NCBI RefSeq assembly: GCF_024723255.1
Contig: NZ_JANIAC010000001.1
Span: forward strand, 1,441,548 to 1,505,547
Direction of reading: 5' to 3'
From: Aestuariibaculum sp. M13
Lineage (GTDB): Bacteria > Bacteroidota > Bacteroidia > Flavobacteriales > Flavobacteriaceae
DNA: 64,000 nucleotides
Part shown: one piece after another, positions 1-10,385 of the stretch
How the letters are laid out: the number at the start of each line of letters is the position of its first letter
Position numbering within the stretch: the stretch's first letter is position 1
The notes under the pieces: generated by a model
Seen by the model: the letters and a program-made list of their open reading frames with translations, nothing else
Told to the model about the DNA's origin: nothing
Database searches by the model: none
Program-made: the position numbers and the translations under genes

Positions 1-706
1 GAGTTAATAACGGACGGGTATCGTAACCCATCACGTATGGTAAAGGTAAATGGCCTGCTGTTGGTAGTAAATCTGCCATAAAAGCAATGGTTTTACCTTG
101 ATATTGAATAAGCGGAATCATTTGTTTTTCGGTGTGGCCGTCGGCAAAAAAGATGTCGAAACCTAATTCCGATTGTTTTAAAAGATCACCTTTAGGAAGC
201 GACGTAAACTTTAATTGTCCGCTTTCTTCCATAGGTAGTAAGTTTTCTTTTAAAAATGAAGCCTGTTCTCTACGATTAGGATTCACAGCCCATTGCCAGT
301 GGTTTTCATTACTCCAGAACTGTGCATTTTTAAAGGCAGGCTCGTAACCGGTACGGTCTTTATTCCATTGGATAGCACCTCCACTATGGTCGAAATGTAA
401 ATGCGTTAAAAACACATCGGTAATATCATCGCGATGAAATCCGTAATGCTTTAAGGATTTATCGATGCTATCATCACCCCATAAGTGGTAATATCCGAAA
501 AATTTATCTGATTGTTTGTTACCCATTCCGGTATCGATTAACGTCAATCGATCGCCGTCTTCAACAAGTAAACAGCGTGCAGCAATATCAATCATATTGT
601 TAGCATCGGCAGGGTTGGTTTTTTGCCATATAGATTTTGGAACAACACCAAACATAGCGCCACCATCCAGCTTAAAATTACCAGCGTTTATTGGGTATAA
701 CTTCAT
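1..706 (-). CDS. MBL-fold metallohydrolase (3' end outside window)
   Basis: Read leftward from an ATG at 704-706, the frame stays open to the window edge, so about 235 N-terminal residues are visible and the C-terminus is missing. The translation contains LIDTGMG and then THLHFDHSGG, the HxHxDH zinc-binding signature of the metallo-beta-lactamase fold, followed further on by a FADGHTEKQ segment typical of quorum-quenching-lactonase/hydrolase-like members. There is no signal peptide, so it is probably cytoplasmic. The substrate cannot be told from this fragment. It is a single gene, with an AT-rich 150-base gap separating it from the antiporter gene to its right. Confidence 0.85.
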   Translation of the reverse strand, partial: MKLYPINAGNFKLDGGAMFGVVPKSIWQKTNPADANNMIDIAARCLLVEDGDRLTLIDTGMGNKQSDKFFGYYHLWGDDSIDKSLKHYGFHRDDITDVFLTHLHFDHSGGAIQWNKDRTGYEPAFKNAQFWSNENHWQWAVNPNRREQASFLKENLLPMEESGQLKFTSLPKGDLLKQSELGFDIFFADGHTEKQMIPLIQYQGKTIAFMADLLPTAGHLPLPYVMGYDTRPLLT

Positions 707-856
707 AAGTGGTGCAAATTACTAAAAATAGACTAATTGCTTAAAAATGTTAAGAATATATTATGAATTAAATAACATAATGTTATGGCTATGAGTACTG
801 CTATTTAAACCATTAACTTAAAATGGAATTTAAAAGTTATTATTCCTTTTGAGCTG

Positions 857-2641
857 CTATTCAATATAAATGACAGACTCACGGACTTCTAAACTATCAT
901 TATATCCAAAAGGGCGTTTGTTTCCGTTGGTATCAATTATAACAAGGGGTAGCATGTTTTTATCTTTTTGTAATTGAGATTTAACCCATAAACGGGTAGT
1001 TGTTTCTTTTGTTATTTTAACCTGAACTTCTTTGTAATTTGAAGACTGAATTTTTTCTATCCAGGGTTTTATATCTGTTCGACTGGCAAATAGGGTAGTT
1101 GCGGCTCCTAACAGGCTAACTCCTGCGCCTGCTTTATTTTCATTAGGGCAGATAACAACATATTTTTCGGGAACATAAAAATTATCGTTCGCTAATTGAG
1201 AGGCTAATAGATTGATTTCAGTATTTTCAGTGATGGCAATAAATGTTCTGTAATCTTTAGCAGAGGCTTCGGTTAATGTTGTTTCCTCTAACACATTACC
1301 ATGTATACATTTGAATCCTTTGGTTTCAGCCTGTTCCGATACTACTTTATTAGCATCAATAAAGGTGATTTTATCACTGGCTTTTAAGTGTTCCCCAAGA
1401 AGTAAACCTAATGGATTAGCTCCTAAAATGAGATATCCTTTTTTGGAATATTGTTTCACCAGTTCCCCTCGTTTTTTTAACCAGTTTGTAGACCATGTTA
1501 AAAACAGAGGTACGGATAGCGTGGTTAAAATAGCCATAAACACAAGGATTGAAAATATTTCCTGTGTAATAACGCCTTTTTGCAAACCAATGCCTGCAAT
1601 CACAATTTCTACAGCACCTCGACCATTCATTCCTGTTCCAACAGCCAAACCTTCTCGCCAGCCATATCCGCTAGGTAAATAAAATATAATGGTTCCAACA
1701 ATTTTTCCAATAAAGGCAGCTGCCAGAATAAGAAGTAAAAGATTTAAATCGGTTTGAAAAACATCAAGAGAAACGTGAAACCCGGCGGTAACGAAAAAAA
1801 TGGGAGCCATAAAACCTACTGAAACATCATGGAAAACGTTAGAAATGTCTGTACTTATTTTTTTATTGAAGAGATCATCTTTAACAAACAATCCAGCCAT
1901 AAAAGCTCCCAAAATACCATGAAGTCCAACAAATTCAGCTAATTCAGATAATCCAAAAACAATGAGCAGTAAAAGCGTAAAGTAAAACGTTCGGTTGTCA
2001 ATTTTTTTAGTTTCTAGCCATTTTATAAGTTTTGGTAATAGATAAAGTCCGAATAATGTTGCGAATAAAAAGAACAGGATTATTTTTCCACTGATGAAGA
2101 CTATTTCAGTCATATTCACAGAGCCTGCATCTATAAAACTTGATAATCCGGCAAAAATAATAAGAGCTAAGGTGTCAGAAAATAGCGCACCAGCCATTAA
2201 AACATATGCAATTCTGGTATCTAATAAGTTTAAATCTACCAAAATTCGACTTTTAGTAGCTAAAGAAGTAACACCAACGGCAATACCAACAAAAAGCCCG
2301 GCTACACTCGTCCCTCCAGATAAAGTTACAACATAATACCCCAAAGCAAACGGAACCACGAAACCACCAATAGCGGCAAGAAGTCCTGCCCAGGAAGCTT
2401 TCCCTAAATCTTTGAAGTTAATTTCCATACCAATGTAAGCCATAAGTAGAATTACACCAGCTTCAGATAGAATGGTTAAGGTACTTGAGGTTTCTACAAG
2501 ACCCAGTAATGGAGGACCAATAATGATTCCAATTAATAGTTCGCCTAAAATAACAGGATACCCTATACGTTTAATTAAGGCTCCTGCTCCCCAAGCAGAG
2601 AGCAGTACAAAGAAGAGGTTTAAAATATCAAATCCTTCCAT
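857..2641 (-). CDS. CPA2-type cation:proton antiporter with C-terminal RCK-like domain
   Basis: The 594-residue protein has about 12-13 hydrophobic segments in residues 1-390, with the family features GELLIGIIIGPPLLG near the N-terminus and an SD pair in the GALFSDTLALII segment. From about residue 401 (KGYLILGANPLG) a Rossmann-like TrkA-N/RCK_N domain follows (FIDANK, then HGNVLEE), and a C-terminal tail resembles TrkA-C. This is the KefB/Na+-H+ exchanger architecture: inner-membrane exchange of K+ or Na+ for protons, gated through the nucleotide-binding domain. It is divergent from a second antiporter 127 bases away. Ion specificity cannot be read from sequence. Confidence 0.88.
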   Translation of the reverse strand: MEGFDILNLFFVLLSAWGAGALIKRIGYPVILGELLIGIIIGPPLLGLVETSSTLTILSEAGVILLMAYIGMEINFKDLGKASWAGLLAAIGGFVVPFALGYYVVTLSGGTSVAGLFVGIAVGVTSLATKSRILVDLNLLDTRIAYVLMAGALFSDTLALIIFAGLSSFIDAGSVNMTEIVFISGKIILFFLFATLFGLYLLPKLIKWLETKKIDNRTFYFTLLLLIVFGLSELAEFVGLHGILGAFMAGLFVKDDLFNKKISTDISNVFHDVSVGFMAPIFFVTAGFHVSLDVFQTDLNLLLLILAAAFIGKIVGTIIFYLPSGYGWREGLAVGTGMNGRGAVEIVIAGIGLQKGVITQEIFSILVFMAILTTLSVPLFLTWSTNWLKKRGELVKQYSKKGYLILGANPLGLLLGEHLKASDKITFIDANKVVSEQAETKGFKCIHGNVLEETTLTEASAKDYRTFIAITENTEINLLASQLANDNFYVPEKYVVICPNENKAGAGVSLLGAATTLFASRTDIKPWIEKIQSSNYKEVQVKITKETTTRLWVKSQLQKDKNMLPLVIIDTNGNKRPFGYNDSLEVRESVIYIE

Positions 2642-2768
2642 AAAAGCCTATTTAGTTTAAACGGTATATTATAAATATCCGAAATTTTTGCAAATAACCA
2701 CAGAAACATAGGTGTTTAGTACTCATTTTTTAATATTTTGCTCTTGTATTTGGTAAAAGAAATTGTAC

Positions 2769-4598
2769 ATGATAGAACTTTCGGGTATTGTAATTTTAGG
2801 AATATTGTCACAATGGGTTGCGTGGAGGATGAAACTTCCGGCAATTTTACCCCTAATTCTTATAGGGCTTTTTGTTGGACCCATTTCTACTTTATTTTCT
2901 GCAGATGGCAGTAAGTGGATCGAGCCGGTTTGGAATGGAGATAAAGGCTTATTTCCGGGCGACAGTCTGTACAGTTTTGTATCCTTAGCTATTGGTATTA
3001 TTCTGTTTGAAGGAGGACTGACTTTGAAGCGAAATGAAATTTCAAAAGTAGGTCCCGTTATCTTAAAATTAATTAGTGTTGGTGGACTTATCACATTTAT
3101 TGGAGGTGGTTTGGCAGCGCATTTTATATTCGGATTAAGCTGGGAGGTGTCGTTTTTGTTTTCTGCACTCATTATCGTTACCGGACCAACAGTTATTGCT
3201 CCGATATTGAGAAATATTCCGCTTAAAAAGGAAATTTCAACCGTATTAAAATGGGAAGGTATTTTAATTGATCCAATAGGAGCTTTGGCAGCAGTTTTAA
3301 TGTTTGAGTTCATTAGTATTGAAGAAACTAATGGATATACGCTTCAGGCTATAATAGAGTTTGGTAAAATTGTAATTGTAGGTATTTCTTTTGGAACCAC
3401 AGCAGCGTTGATTCTATATTTCTCTATTAAGAAAAAGCTGATTCCTCATTATTTGCTGAATGTTACGGCTTTATCTGTTGTGCTTTTGGTATTTGTAGAG
3501 TCCGATATATTCGCCCATGAATCCGGACTTTTAGCAGTTGTGGTTATGGGAATGGTGCTTGGAAATAGTAAATTACCAAACCTAAAGGAGCTGCTTTACT
3601 TTAAAGAATCGTTGAGTGTATTACTTATATCTATTTTGTTCATATTGCTATCGGCAAATATAAATCTGGAAGATTTATTAATCGTATACAATTGGAAAAC
3701 GGTATTACTCATGGCAATTATCATTTTTGTTTTACGACCATTAGGTGTTTTCTTAAGCTGTGCAAATTCGGGCCTTAAATTCAACGAAAAAGCCTTTATA
3801 AGCTGGGTAGGACCAAGAGGTATTGTTGCCGCTGGTATTGCCTCGTTATTTGGGACAAAATTGACCTTACGTGGTGAACCTTATGCAGAATATATTACGC
3901 CTTTAGTATTTACAACAGTATTGGTTACTGTGCTTTTAAATGCAGCATCGGCAAGATATGTAGCCAAATGGATAGGGGTTTATTTAAAAGCCAGCAAAGG
4001 TATTTTAATAATTGGTGCTTCTGAAGCGTCCAGAATTATAGCGAGATATTTAAAACAAAACGCCCGTCATGTGGTGTTAATTGATAACAACCTGGATAAT
4101 ATCGAAAAGGCAAAAAACTTGGATTTAGATGCGATGCAGGCGAATATTTATTCGGAAGATTTAACGAATGATGTGGAATTAAGTGATATAGGCTATTTAC
4201 TGGCGTTTACAGGAAGTGATGAGATTAACAAATACAGTATTAGTAAATTTAAAGACCATTTGGGAGAGCGCGGATCTTACCGCTTGATTTCATCTCAGGA
4301 AATTAAAAATCAGGAGGATATTTCGTTAGATACGATTTTCTCTACTAAAGATGATTTTATTAACTTCAGTGAGGTAGCCAGAGATTATCCGGTAATTCAT
4401 GAAATTAATATCAATACAAAAGAAGAATATCTTAAGAAGATTGATAAGTTAAACAGAGAGCAAAAGGCGATTCCTTTATTCGTTAAGGATCGTGATGGCG
4501 AATTACATATTATTTGTACTCTTACTAAAGAATTTAAGATAGAAAAAGAGTTCAAACTGGTCTACTTGGGTAAACCCTATGAATCTATTGATGTTTAG
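2769..4598 (+). CDS. CPA1 (NhaP-like) cation:proton antiporter with C-terminal TrkA-N-like domain
   Basis: The ATG at 2769 gives 609 residues; a TTG two codons upstream is a less likely start. Residues 1-405 hold about 12 membrane segments, with the CPA1 features LFEGGLTLK and WEGILIDPIGA (the conserved aspartate of the transport core). From about residue 410 (KGILIIGASEAS) a Rossmann-type domain resembling TrkA-N follows (VVLIDNN). Known relatives are inner-membrane Na+/H+ or K+/H+ exchangers controlling pH and sodium. It is transcribed away from the CPA2 antiporter at 857-2641, so the two may share a control region of about 127 bases. Its glycine-rich motif is degenerate (GASEAS), so nucleotide binding is uncertain. 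Confidence 0.86.
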   Translation: MIELSGIVILGILSQWVAWRMKLPAILPLILIGLFVGPISTLFSADGSKWIEPVWNGDKGLFPGDSLYSFVSLAIGIILFEGGLTLKRNEISKVGPVILKLISVGGLITFIGGGLAAHFIFGLSWEVSFLFSALIIVTGPTVIAPILRNIPLKKEISTVLKWEGILIDPIGALAAVLMFEFISIEETNGYTLQAIIEFGKIVIVGISFGTTAALILYFSIKKKLIPHYLLNVTALSVVLLVFVESDIFAHESGLLAVVVMGMVLGNSKLPNLKELLYFKESLSVLLISILFILLSANINLEDLLIVYNWKTVLLMAIIIFVLRPLGVFLSCANSGLKFNEKAFISWVGPRGIVAAGIASLFGTKLTLRGEPYAEYITPLVFTTVLVTVLLNAASARYVAKWIGVYLKASKGILIIGASEASRIIARYLKQNARHVVLIDNNLDNIEKAKNLDLDAMQANIYSEDLTNDVELSDIGYLLAFTGSDEINKYSISKFKDHLGERGSYRLISSQEIKNQEDISLDTIFSTKDDFINFSEVARDYPVIHEININTKEEYLKKIDKLNREQKAIPLFVKDRDGELHIICTLTKEFKIEKEFKLVYLGKPYESIDV

Positions 4599-4601
4599 AA
4601 T

Positions 4602-4633
4602 AAAAAAACGCTGGAATTAACCAGCGTTTTTTT
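4602..4633. terminator. bidirectional rho-independent terminator
   Basis: An inverted repeat ACGCTGG-aattaa-CCAGCGT is flanked by an A-run on the left and a T-run on the right. It sits between the convergent antiporter (ends 4598) and alpha-glucosidase (ends 4660) genes and can serve both. Confidence 0.85.
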
Positions 4634-4659
4634 GTTTTCAACTTGTTTTTGTGTGGAGT

Positions 4660-7059
4660 TTATAAAATATGTAAGTCGGTAAAGTCCTTGTTGATAATAA
4701 AAGAATTATCGCCGTTAAGTTTAATATCTTTAAAAGAATATTCTACTTTATCGATAATCACTTTTTTAATTTTAAAAGGCAAACCGTGTAACTGCAGTTT
4801 AAAGGTATCATACGGTGTGGTATACTTACCTAATTTATGTTGCTGTATAATAAGCTCGGTTGTTTTACCTGTTAAGGTGAAGTTTCTCAAGCTATATCTG
4901 CCTTTTATATAATCGTAGCCATCGTGAGCATCTTCGTAAACCTGGGAGGTTTCTTTTCCGATTTTAAAGTATACATCCAGTTTTAACTCCTCAATTTCTT
5001 TTTCTCCTACATATTGCTGAACAGGATATTTAGGGATTAAAGCACCTGATTTAATAAAGATTGGCATACTGTCTAAATCGGCGTCAACCCAAAGTTCTTG
5101 TCCGCCTTCCACAATTTCGTCAGTCCAGAAATTATACCATTCTCCGGCTGGAAAATACATGCGTCGCCCTTTAGCATTAGGCTCTAAAATAGGGCATGCC
5201 AGTATTTTTTCACCACAGATGAATTCATCGCTTCTGTAATGGGTATGGGTATCTTGCTGGTCGTATAAAACCAACGATTTTAAGATAGGAATGCCTTCTT
5301 CAGCATAGCGCCAAAAAGCGGTGTATAAATAGGGTAGAAGCTGATATCTTAATTCGATGAATTTACGAACCACATTGGTAATGTTTTTACCAAAAGTCCA
5401 AGGTTCCTGGTCACCGTGATCTCCAGAGGAGTGTGTTCTGCAAAATGGATGAAATATTCCTAACTGAATCCAACGGGCGTAAAGTTCACCGTTAGGTTGC
5501 TCGGCAAATCCACCAATATCAGAACCTATAAACGAGAATCCGGACATGCACATGCGTTGTGCCTGAATATTGGCAATCGATAAATGCTCCCAAGAGGCCA
5601 CATTATCGCCTGTCCAACTGGAGGTATAACGTTGTGTTCCGGAATAAGCGGCACGCGTTATAACAAAAGGACGTTTTGGGTAAGCAAACTTTTTTAGTCC
5701 TTGGTAAGTGGCTCTCGCCATTTGCATACCGTATATATTGTGTGCTTTTCTATGTGAGCATGGATTCCCTTCGTAATCGTGTCTTACATCGTCTGGAAAT
5801 GATTTTCCTGGCACATCCATAACAGCTGGCTCATTCATGTCGTTCCAAACGCCTTTAACGCCTATATCTTCAATTAATTCCTTAAAAAGGTTAGACCACC
5901 ATTCGCGCACTTCTGGATTCGTAAAATCGGGGAAATAACACTCTCCCGGCCATACCTTTCCTTTCATGTATGGACCGTCGGCGCGTTTACAGAAATAATC
6001 GTTTTCCAGTCCTTCTTTAAACACCGAATACTCCTTATCGATTTTAATGCCCGGATCGATAATCACAATGGTTTTAAAGCCGTCATCAGCCAGTTCTTTA
6101 ACCATGCGTTTTGGGTCTGGGAAATATTCCTTACTCCATGTGAAACATCTGAACCCTTCCATATAATCGATGTCTAAGTAAATAGCATCACAAGGAATTT
6201 TTAGCTCTCTGAATTTATTGGTGATTTCTTTTACTTTCGCTTCAGGATAATAACTCCATTTACATTGGTGATAACCTAAGGCCCAAAGTGGCGGTAATTG
6301 ATGTGGTTTTCCGGTTAAATCGGTATAATTCGCAACTACTTCAGACATTTCAGGACCATAGATGAAATAGTAATTCATTTCACCTCCCTGTGCCCAGAAA
6401 CTGGAAACATTACGACGCTCCTGACAAAAATCGAAATACGATCTGAAGGTATTATCGAAGAAAATACCATAGGACTTTTTATGATGAAGCGCGGTGTAAA
6501 ATGGAATGGTTTTATAAATAGGATCGGTATATTTTCCGTAGGCATACGAGTCGGTTACCCAGTTTTCAAAGCGTTTTCCTTTTAAATTTACGTCGGCTGG
6601 TTTATCACCCAAACCGTAGTAACTTTCGCCTTCCTGAGCTACCTTAGACATTTTTACAATATCGCCGCCAAACTCATAGCTTTCTTCCCAGTGGAAACCT
6701 AATTCGTCTTCACAAAGCAGTTCGTTGGTTTGTGCTTCGTAAATAGCATTTCTCAAATCAGCTTTGTTAATATGGCATTTTAGTTTTGAGGTGATGATGA
6801 TGTATTTATCTTCTTCTTCCTTAACTTCTAAATGGTTGTACCCTCTACTGGCATATTTGGTAATCGCATAAGAAAAGTCGTTTTCAAAAATACCAGTGGT
6901 GGTATATCGAAAACGCAATACACTATCGCGAATGACAGTTATTTGTAAAATCACTCCGTTTTGCGAAGTGAAATAAAGGGTGTCAAGATTTTTTTCGTAG
7001 GAAATTATATTGGACGGAAACAAGTTTCCTTTATACTCTAATTCTGTATTTAAAATCAT
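4660..7059 (-). CDS. glycoside hydrolase family 31 alpha-glucosidase
   Basis: The 799-residue protein has no signal peptide and is predicted cytoplasmic. An N-terminal beta-sandwich domain leads to the (beta/alpha)8 barrel, which shows the GH31 nucleophile motif GVWNDMNEP (Asp407) and the acid/base region SWTGDN (Asp485). The C-terminal beta domains follow from about residue 600. It hydrolyses alpha-1,4/1,6-linked glucosides from the non-reducing end. It lies 149 bases downstream of glgB in the same orientation as glgA-glgC-glgB, so a role in turning over glycogen-derived oligosaccharides is a reasonable inference. A shared transcript is possible but not proven. Confidence 0.92.
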   Translation of the reverse strand: MILNTELEYKGNLFPSNIISYEKNLDTLYFTSQNGVILQITVIRDSVLRFRYTTTGIFENDFSYAITKYASRGYNHLEVKEEEDKYIIITSKLKCHINKADLRNAIYEAQTNELLCEDELGFHWEESYEFGGDIVKMSKVAQEGESYYGLGDKPADVNLKGKRFENWVTDSYAYGKYTDPIYKTIPFYTALHHKKSYGIFFDNTFRSYFDFCQERRNVSSFWAQGGEMNYYFIYGPEMSEVVANYTDLTGKPHQLPPLWALGYHQCKWSYYPEAKVKEITNKFRELKIPCDAIYLDIDYMEGFRCFTWSKEYFPDPKRMVKELADDGFKTIVIIDPGIKIDKEYSVFKEGLENDYFCKRADGPYMKGKVWPGECYFPDFTNPEVREWWSNLFKELIEDIGVKGVWNDMNEPAVMDVPGKSFPDDVRHDYEGNPCSHRKAHNIYGMQMARATYQGLKKFAYPKRPFVITRAAYSGTQRYTSSWTGDNVASWEHLSIANIQAQRMCMSGFSFIGSDIGGFAEQPNGELYARWIQLGIFHPFCRTHSSGDHGDQEPWTFGKNITNVVRKFIELRYQLLPYLYTAFWRYAEEGIPILKSLVLYDQQDTHTHYRSDEFICGEKILACPILEPNAKGRRMYFPAGEWYNFWTDEIVEGGQELWVDADLDSMPIFIKSGALIPKYPVQQYVGEKEIEELKLDVYFKIGKETSQVYEDAHDGYDYIKGRYSLRNFTLTGKTTELIIQQHKLGKYTTPYDTFKLQLHGLPFKIKKVIIDKVEYSFKDIKLNGDNSFIINKDFTDLHIL

Positions 7060-7208
7060 AAAATTATAACTTTAGTATGTGCATCATTAAAAGTACTAAA
7101 ACAATTGATTTCTAATGGGCTATAATCAGCAAAAATATAAGACACAAATTGCGTAAAGCGCAACATATCAGTAATATAATTGCGTAATGTGTAACGAAAA
7201 CGTTTTGG

Positions 7209-9116
7209 TTAGTTAAACTTGAAAACAGAAATGGCTAGCGGTGCCAAGGTAATTTCGGCTGAATAATCTTTTCCGTTCCAAGGTTTATCTTTAATGGTAA
7301 TTGCTCTAGAATTTAAAACACCGCTACCACCAAAGGCCTCATCATCACTATTAAATATCTCTTTAATTTTTCCGGGTACCGGTAAACCAATGCGATATTT
7401 TTTATGAATTGTCGGTGTTAAATTACAAACCACTACAACATTTTCTTCCGGGTTTTCTCCTTTTCTGATATATGAAATTACCGAGTTTTCATGGTCTCCG
7501 TAATTTATCCATTGGAAACCATCATGAGAAAAACCTTTTTCAAATAATGCCGGCGTGTTTTTGTATAGTGTATTTAAGGCTTTATAATAATTTTGGAAGT
7601 TTCTATGCGGATCGAATTCAAGAAGATTCCAGTTTAAACTGCCCTGGAAATCCCATTCGTTATACTGACCAATTTCACCACCCATAAATAACAGTTTTGT
7701 ACCCGGATGCGTAAACATATATCCAAATAAAACTCTAAGGTTAGCAAAGCGTTGCCATTCGTCACCTGGCATACGGCCTAAAATGGAATTTTTACCATAA
7801 ACCACTTCGTCATGAGACAGCGGCAACATAAAATTTTCAGAAAAGGCATAAGCCAAACTAAAGGTGATGTCGTTTTGATGGTATTTGCGATACACTGGAT
7901 CTTTTGAGAAATATTCAAGAGTATCGTGCATCCAGCCCATCATCCATTTCATACCAAAACCTAATCCGCCAAGGAAAACAGGTTTAGAAACGCCAGGAAA
8001 AGCTGTTGACTCTTCGGCAATGGTTTGTACATCAGGGAATGAAGCGTAAATTTCTTTATTCAGTTCTTTCATGAACTCTATGGCTTCCAGATTTTCCCTG
8101 CCTCCGAAAATATTTGGTTCCCATTCGCCGTCTTCACGAGAATAATCTAAGAATAACATCGAGGCTACAGCATCAACACGCAGACCATCGGCGTGGTATT
8201 GTTCCAGCCAGAAAATAGCATTACTAATCAGGAAAGATTTCACTTCATTACGACCGTAATTAAAGATTAAACTCTTCCAGTCCTGATGATAACCTTTGCG
8301 TTTATCAGGATGTTCGTATAGGTTTGAACCATCGAAAAACCCTAGACCATGGGCGTCTTCAGGAAAATGTGAAGGCACCCAGTCTAAAATGATTCCTATA
8401 TCGTTTTGATGTAATTTATCAACTAAATATTTAAATTCTTCCGGATAACCATAACGTGAGGTAGGAGCGAAGTACCCTGTAATCTGATAACCCCATGATG
8501 GGTCGTAAGGGAACTCCATAACCGGCATGAGCTCTACGTGAGTAAAGTTCATCTCCTTAACATAATTTACCAGTTCGTCTGCCAATTCGAAATATGAAAG
8601 CGAACGGTCTTCTTCAACATTGCGTTTCCAGGATCCTAAATGGACTTCATAAACCGAGTATGGAGCGTTTAAAGCATTGTGCTTTTTACGGGTTTTCATC
8701 CAGTCGGCATCTTTCCATTTGTAGTTATCGTCCCAAACTATCGACGCTGTTTTTGGTGGATGTTCGCAACGTCTGGCATACGGATCGGCCTTTTCAGTTT
8801 TAATACCCTGATTGTGACTTTCAATTTTGTATTTATAAAGATTTCCTTTGCCAACAAACGGAATAAAACCTTCCCAAATACCGCTACTATCCCAACGAAC
8901 ATTTAATTCATGTTCGCCTTCGGTCCAGAAGTTAAAGTCACCAATAACCGATACGCGTTTGGCGCTTGGTGCCCATACCGCAAAGTAGGTGCCTTCAATG
9001 CCATCAACTGTTACTAAATGTGAGCCAAATTTTTCGTAAAGCCTATAGTGTTTACCAGCTTTAAATAAATTGATATCGAAGTCTGTGAACAGACTATAAA
9101 CTTTTGTTTGAGCCAT
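7209..9116 (-). CDS. glgB: 1,4-alpha-glucan branching enzyme
   Basis: This 635-residue GH13 enzyme introduces alpha-1,6 branches into glycogen. It has an N-terminal CBM48 domain (YFAVWAPSAKRVSVIGDFN, about residues 44-62) and the catalytic barrel with GLRVDAVASML (nucleophile Asp315) and TIAEEST (acid/base Glu368). SHDEVVYGK carries the substrate-site HD pair. It starts three bases after glgC stops, consistent with an operon. The length matches short branching enzymes that lack the extra N1 domain. Confidence 0.96.
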   Translation of the reverse strand: MAQTKVYSLFTDFDINLFKAGKHYRLYEKFGSHLVTVDGIEGTYFAVWAPSAKRVSVIGDFNFWTEGEHELNVRWDSSGIWEGFIPFVGKGNLYKYKIESHNQGIKTEKADPYARRCEHPPKTASIVWDDNYKWKDADWMKTRKKHNALNAPYSVYEVHLGSWKRNVEEDRSLSYFELADELVNYVKEMNFTHVELMPVMEFPYDPSWGYQITGYFAPTSRYGYPEEFKYLVDKLHQNDIGIILDWVPSHFPEDAHGLGFFDGSNLYEHPDKRKGYHQDWKSLIFNYGRNEVKSFLISNAIFWLEQYHADGLRVDAVASMLFLDYSREDGEWEPNIFGGRENLEAIEFMKELNKEIYASFPDVQTIAEESTAFPGVSKPVFLGGLGFGMKWMMGWMHDTLEYFSKDPVYRKYHQNDITFSLAYAFSENFMLPLSHDEVVYGKNSILGRMPGDEWQRFANLRVLFGYMFTHPGTKLLFMGGEIGQYNEWDFQGSLNWNLLEFDPHRNFQNYYKALNTLYKNTPALFEKGFSHDGFQWINYGDHENSVISYIRKGENPEENVVVVCNLTPTIHKKYRIGLPVPGKIKEIFNSDDEAFGGSGVLNSRAITIKDKPWNGKDYSAEITLAPLAISVFKFN

Positions 9117-9119
9117 ATA

Positions 9120-10385
9120 TTATATTACAAATCCGTTAGGTATAGTTGCGCCGCTTTTTACGACTACAATGCCATCTCTTACTGCGTACATATCGTTTTC
9201 GGTGTCTTCAAGATGGTCACCACCATTAATTCTTACATCGTCTCCAATACGACAGTTTTTGTCTAAAATAGCATTCTTAATAAAGCATCGTTCGCCAATA
9301 CCTAATAATATTTTAATGTCTTTTTCTTCTATTTCCTGAAGGGTTTCATAATAATCGTTACCCATCATATAAGTTTTAATTACCGTAGATTCCTTACCTA
9401 TGCGTGCGCGAATACCAATAACCGATTCTTCAATTTTTGCAGCTGCAATAATACATCCTTCAGCAATAACGGCTTTGTCTAATGTAGTTCCGGCAAGTTT
9501 TGTTGTTGGCAACATTCTGGCATGCGTATAAATACGTCTGTTTTCGTCGTATAAATCGAATTGAGGAATGTTAGCCGTTAAACTAATATTAGCTTCAAAG
9601 AAAGATTCTATAGTTCCAATATCGGTCCAGTAGCCTTCATACTGATAACTTAAGGTTTTATGTTCTGCAATAGACTGCGGAATGATTTCTTTACCAAAAT
9701 CGATAGTCGATTCATCATTCATTAATTTGATTAATAAATCGCGATTGAAGATATAAATACCCATAGAAGCCAGGTAATTTCTGCCTTCAGCTTTCATTTC
9801 ATCACTAACCTCCGATGTCCAATCCGGTAATAAACTGGCATCTGGTTTTTCTATGAATGCCGTTATTATACTTTCTTCATCCGATTTTAAAATACCAAAA
9901 CCGGTAGCATCTTTTGCGTTCACTGGAATGGTAGCAATAGAGATCTCTGCTCCACATTTTTCGTGAGCTTCAATCATTTTGTCGTAATCCATCTGGTAAA
10001 GCTGGTCACCAGACAAAATTAAGGCGTATTCGAAATCGTGCCTTAATACGTGGTGCATACTTTGGCGAACGGCATCTGCTGTTCCCTGAAACCAACCTTT
10101 ATTGTCTGGAGTTTGTTCTGCAGCCAATACATCGACAAACGCGCTACTGAAAAAACTAAAGTGGTACGTGTTTTTAATGTGTCGGTTTAACGATGCAGAA
10201 TTGAATTGCGTTAATACAAACATACGCTTAATGTCTGCATTAATACAGTTAGAAATAGGAATATCGACCAACCTGTATTTTCCGGCGATAGGTACTGCCG
10301 GTTTTGAGCGCTGTTGCGTTAATGGGTGTAATCTAGATCCTTGTCCACCACCAAGTATGATGGCTAAAACCTTGTTGTTAATCAT
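9120..10385 (-). CDS. glgC: glucose-1-phosphate adenylyltransferase (ADP-glucose pyrophosphorylase)
   Basis: The enzyme makes ADP-glucose from ATP and glucose-1-phosphate, the committed step of glycogen synthesis. The 421-residue protein opens with the nucleotidyltransferase signature LGGGQGSRLHPLT and SKPAVPIAGKYRLVD. It shows ILSGDQLYQMDY in the active site and FIEKP in the sugar-phosphate region, and ends in a left-handed beta-helix of hexapeptide-like repeats, the usual allosteric and oligomerisation domain. It overlaps the glgA stop by four bases (ATGA), implying translational coupling. Confidence 0.96.
   Translation of the reverse strand: MINNKVLAIILGGGQGSRLHPLTQQRSKPAVPIAGKYRLVDIPISNCINADIKRMFVLTQFNSASLNRHIKNTYHFSFFSSAFVDVLAAEQTPDNKGWFQGTADAVRQSMHHVLRHDFEYALILSGDQLYQMDYDKMIEAHEKCGAEISIATIPVNAKDATGFGILKSDEESIITAFIEKPDASLLPDWTSEVSDEMKAEGRNYLASMGIYIFNRDLLIKLMNDESTIDFGKEIIPQSIAEHKTLSYQYEGYWTDIGTIESFFEANISLTANIPQFDLYDENRRIYTHARMLPTTKLAGTTLDKAVIAEGCIIAAAKIEESVIGIRARIGKESTVIKTYMMGNDYYETLQEIEEKDIKILLGIGERCFIKNAILDKNCRIGDDVRINGGDHLEDTENDMYAVRDGIVVVKSGATIPNGFVI

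Noticed and set aside
2723..3313. A 196-residue leftward frame opposite the CPA1 antiporter gene
   Set aside because: It lies wholly on the reverse of a strongly supported membrane protein gene and its proline/isoleucine-rich translation looks like a shadow.
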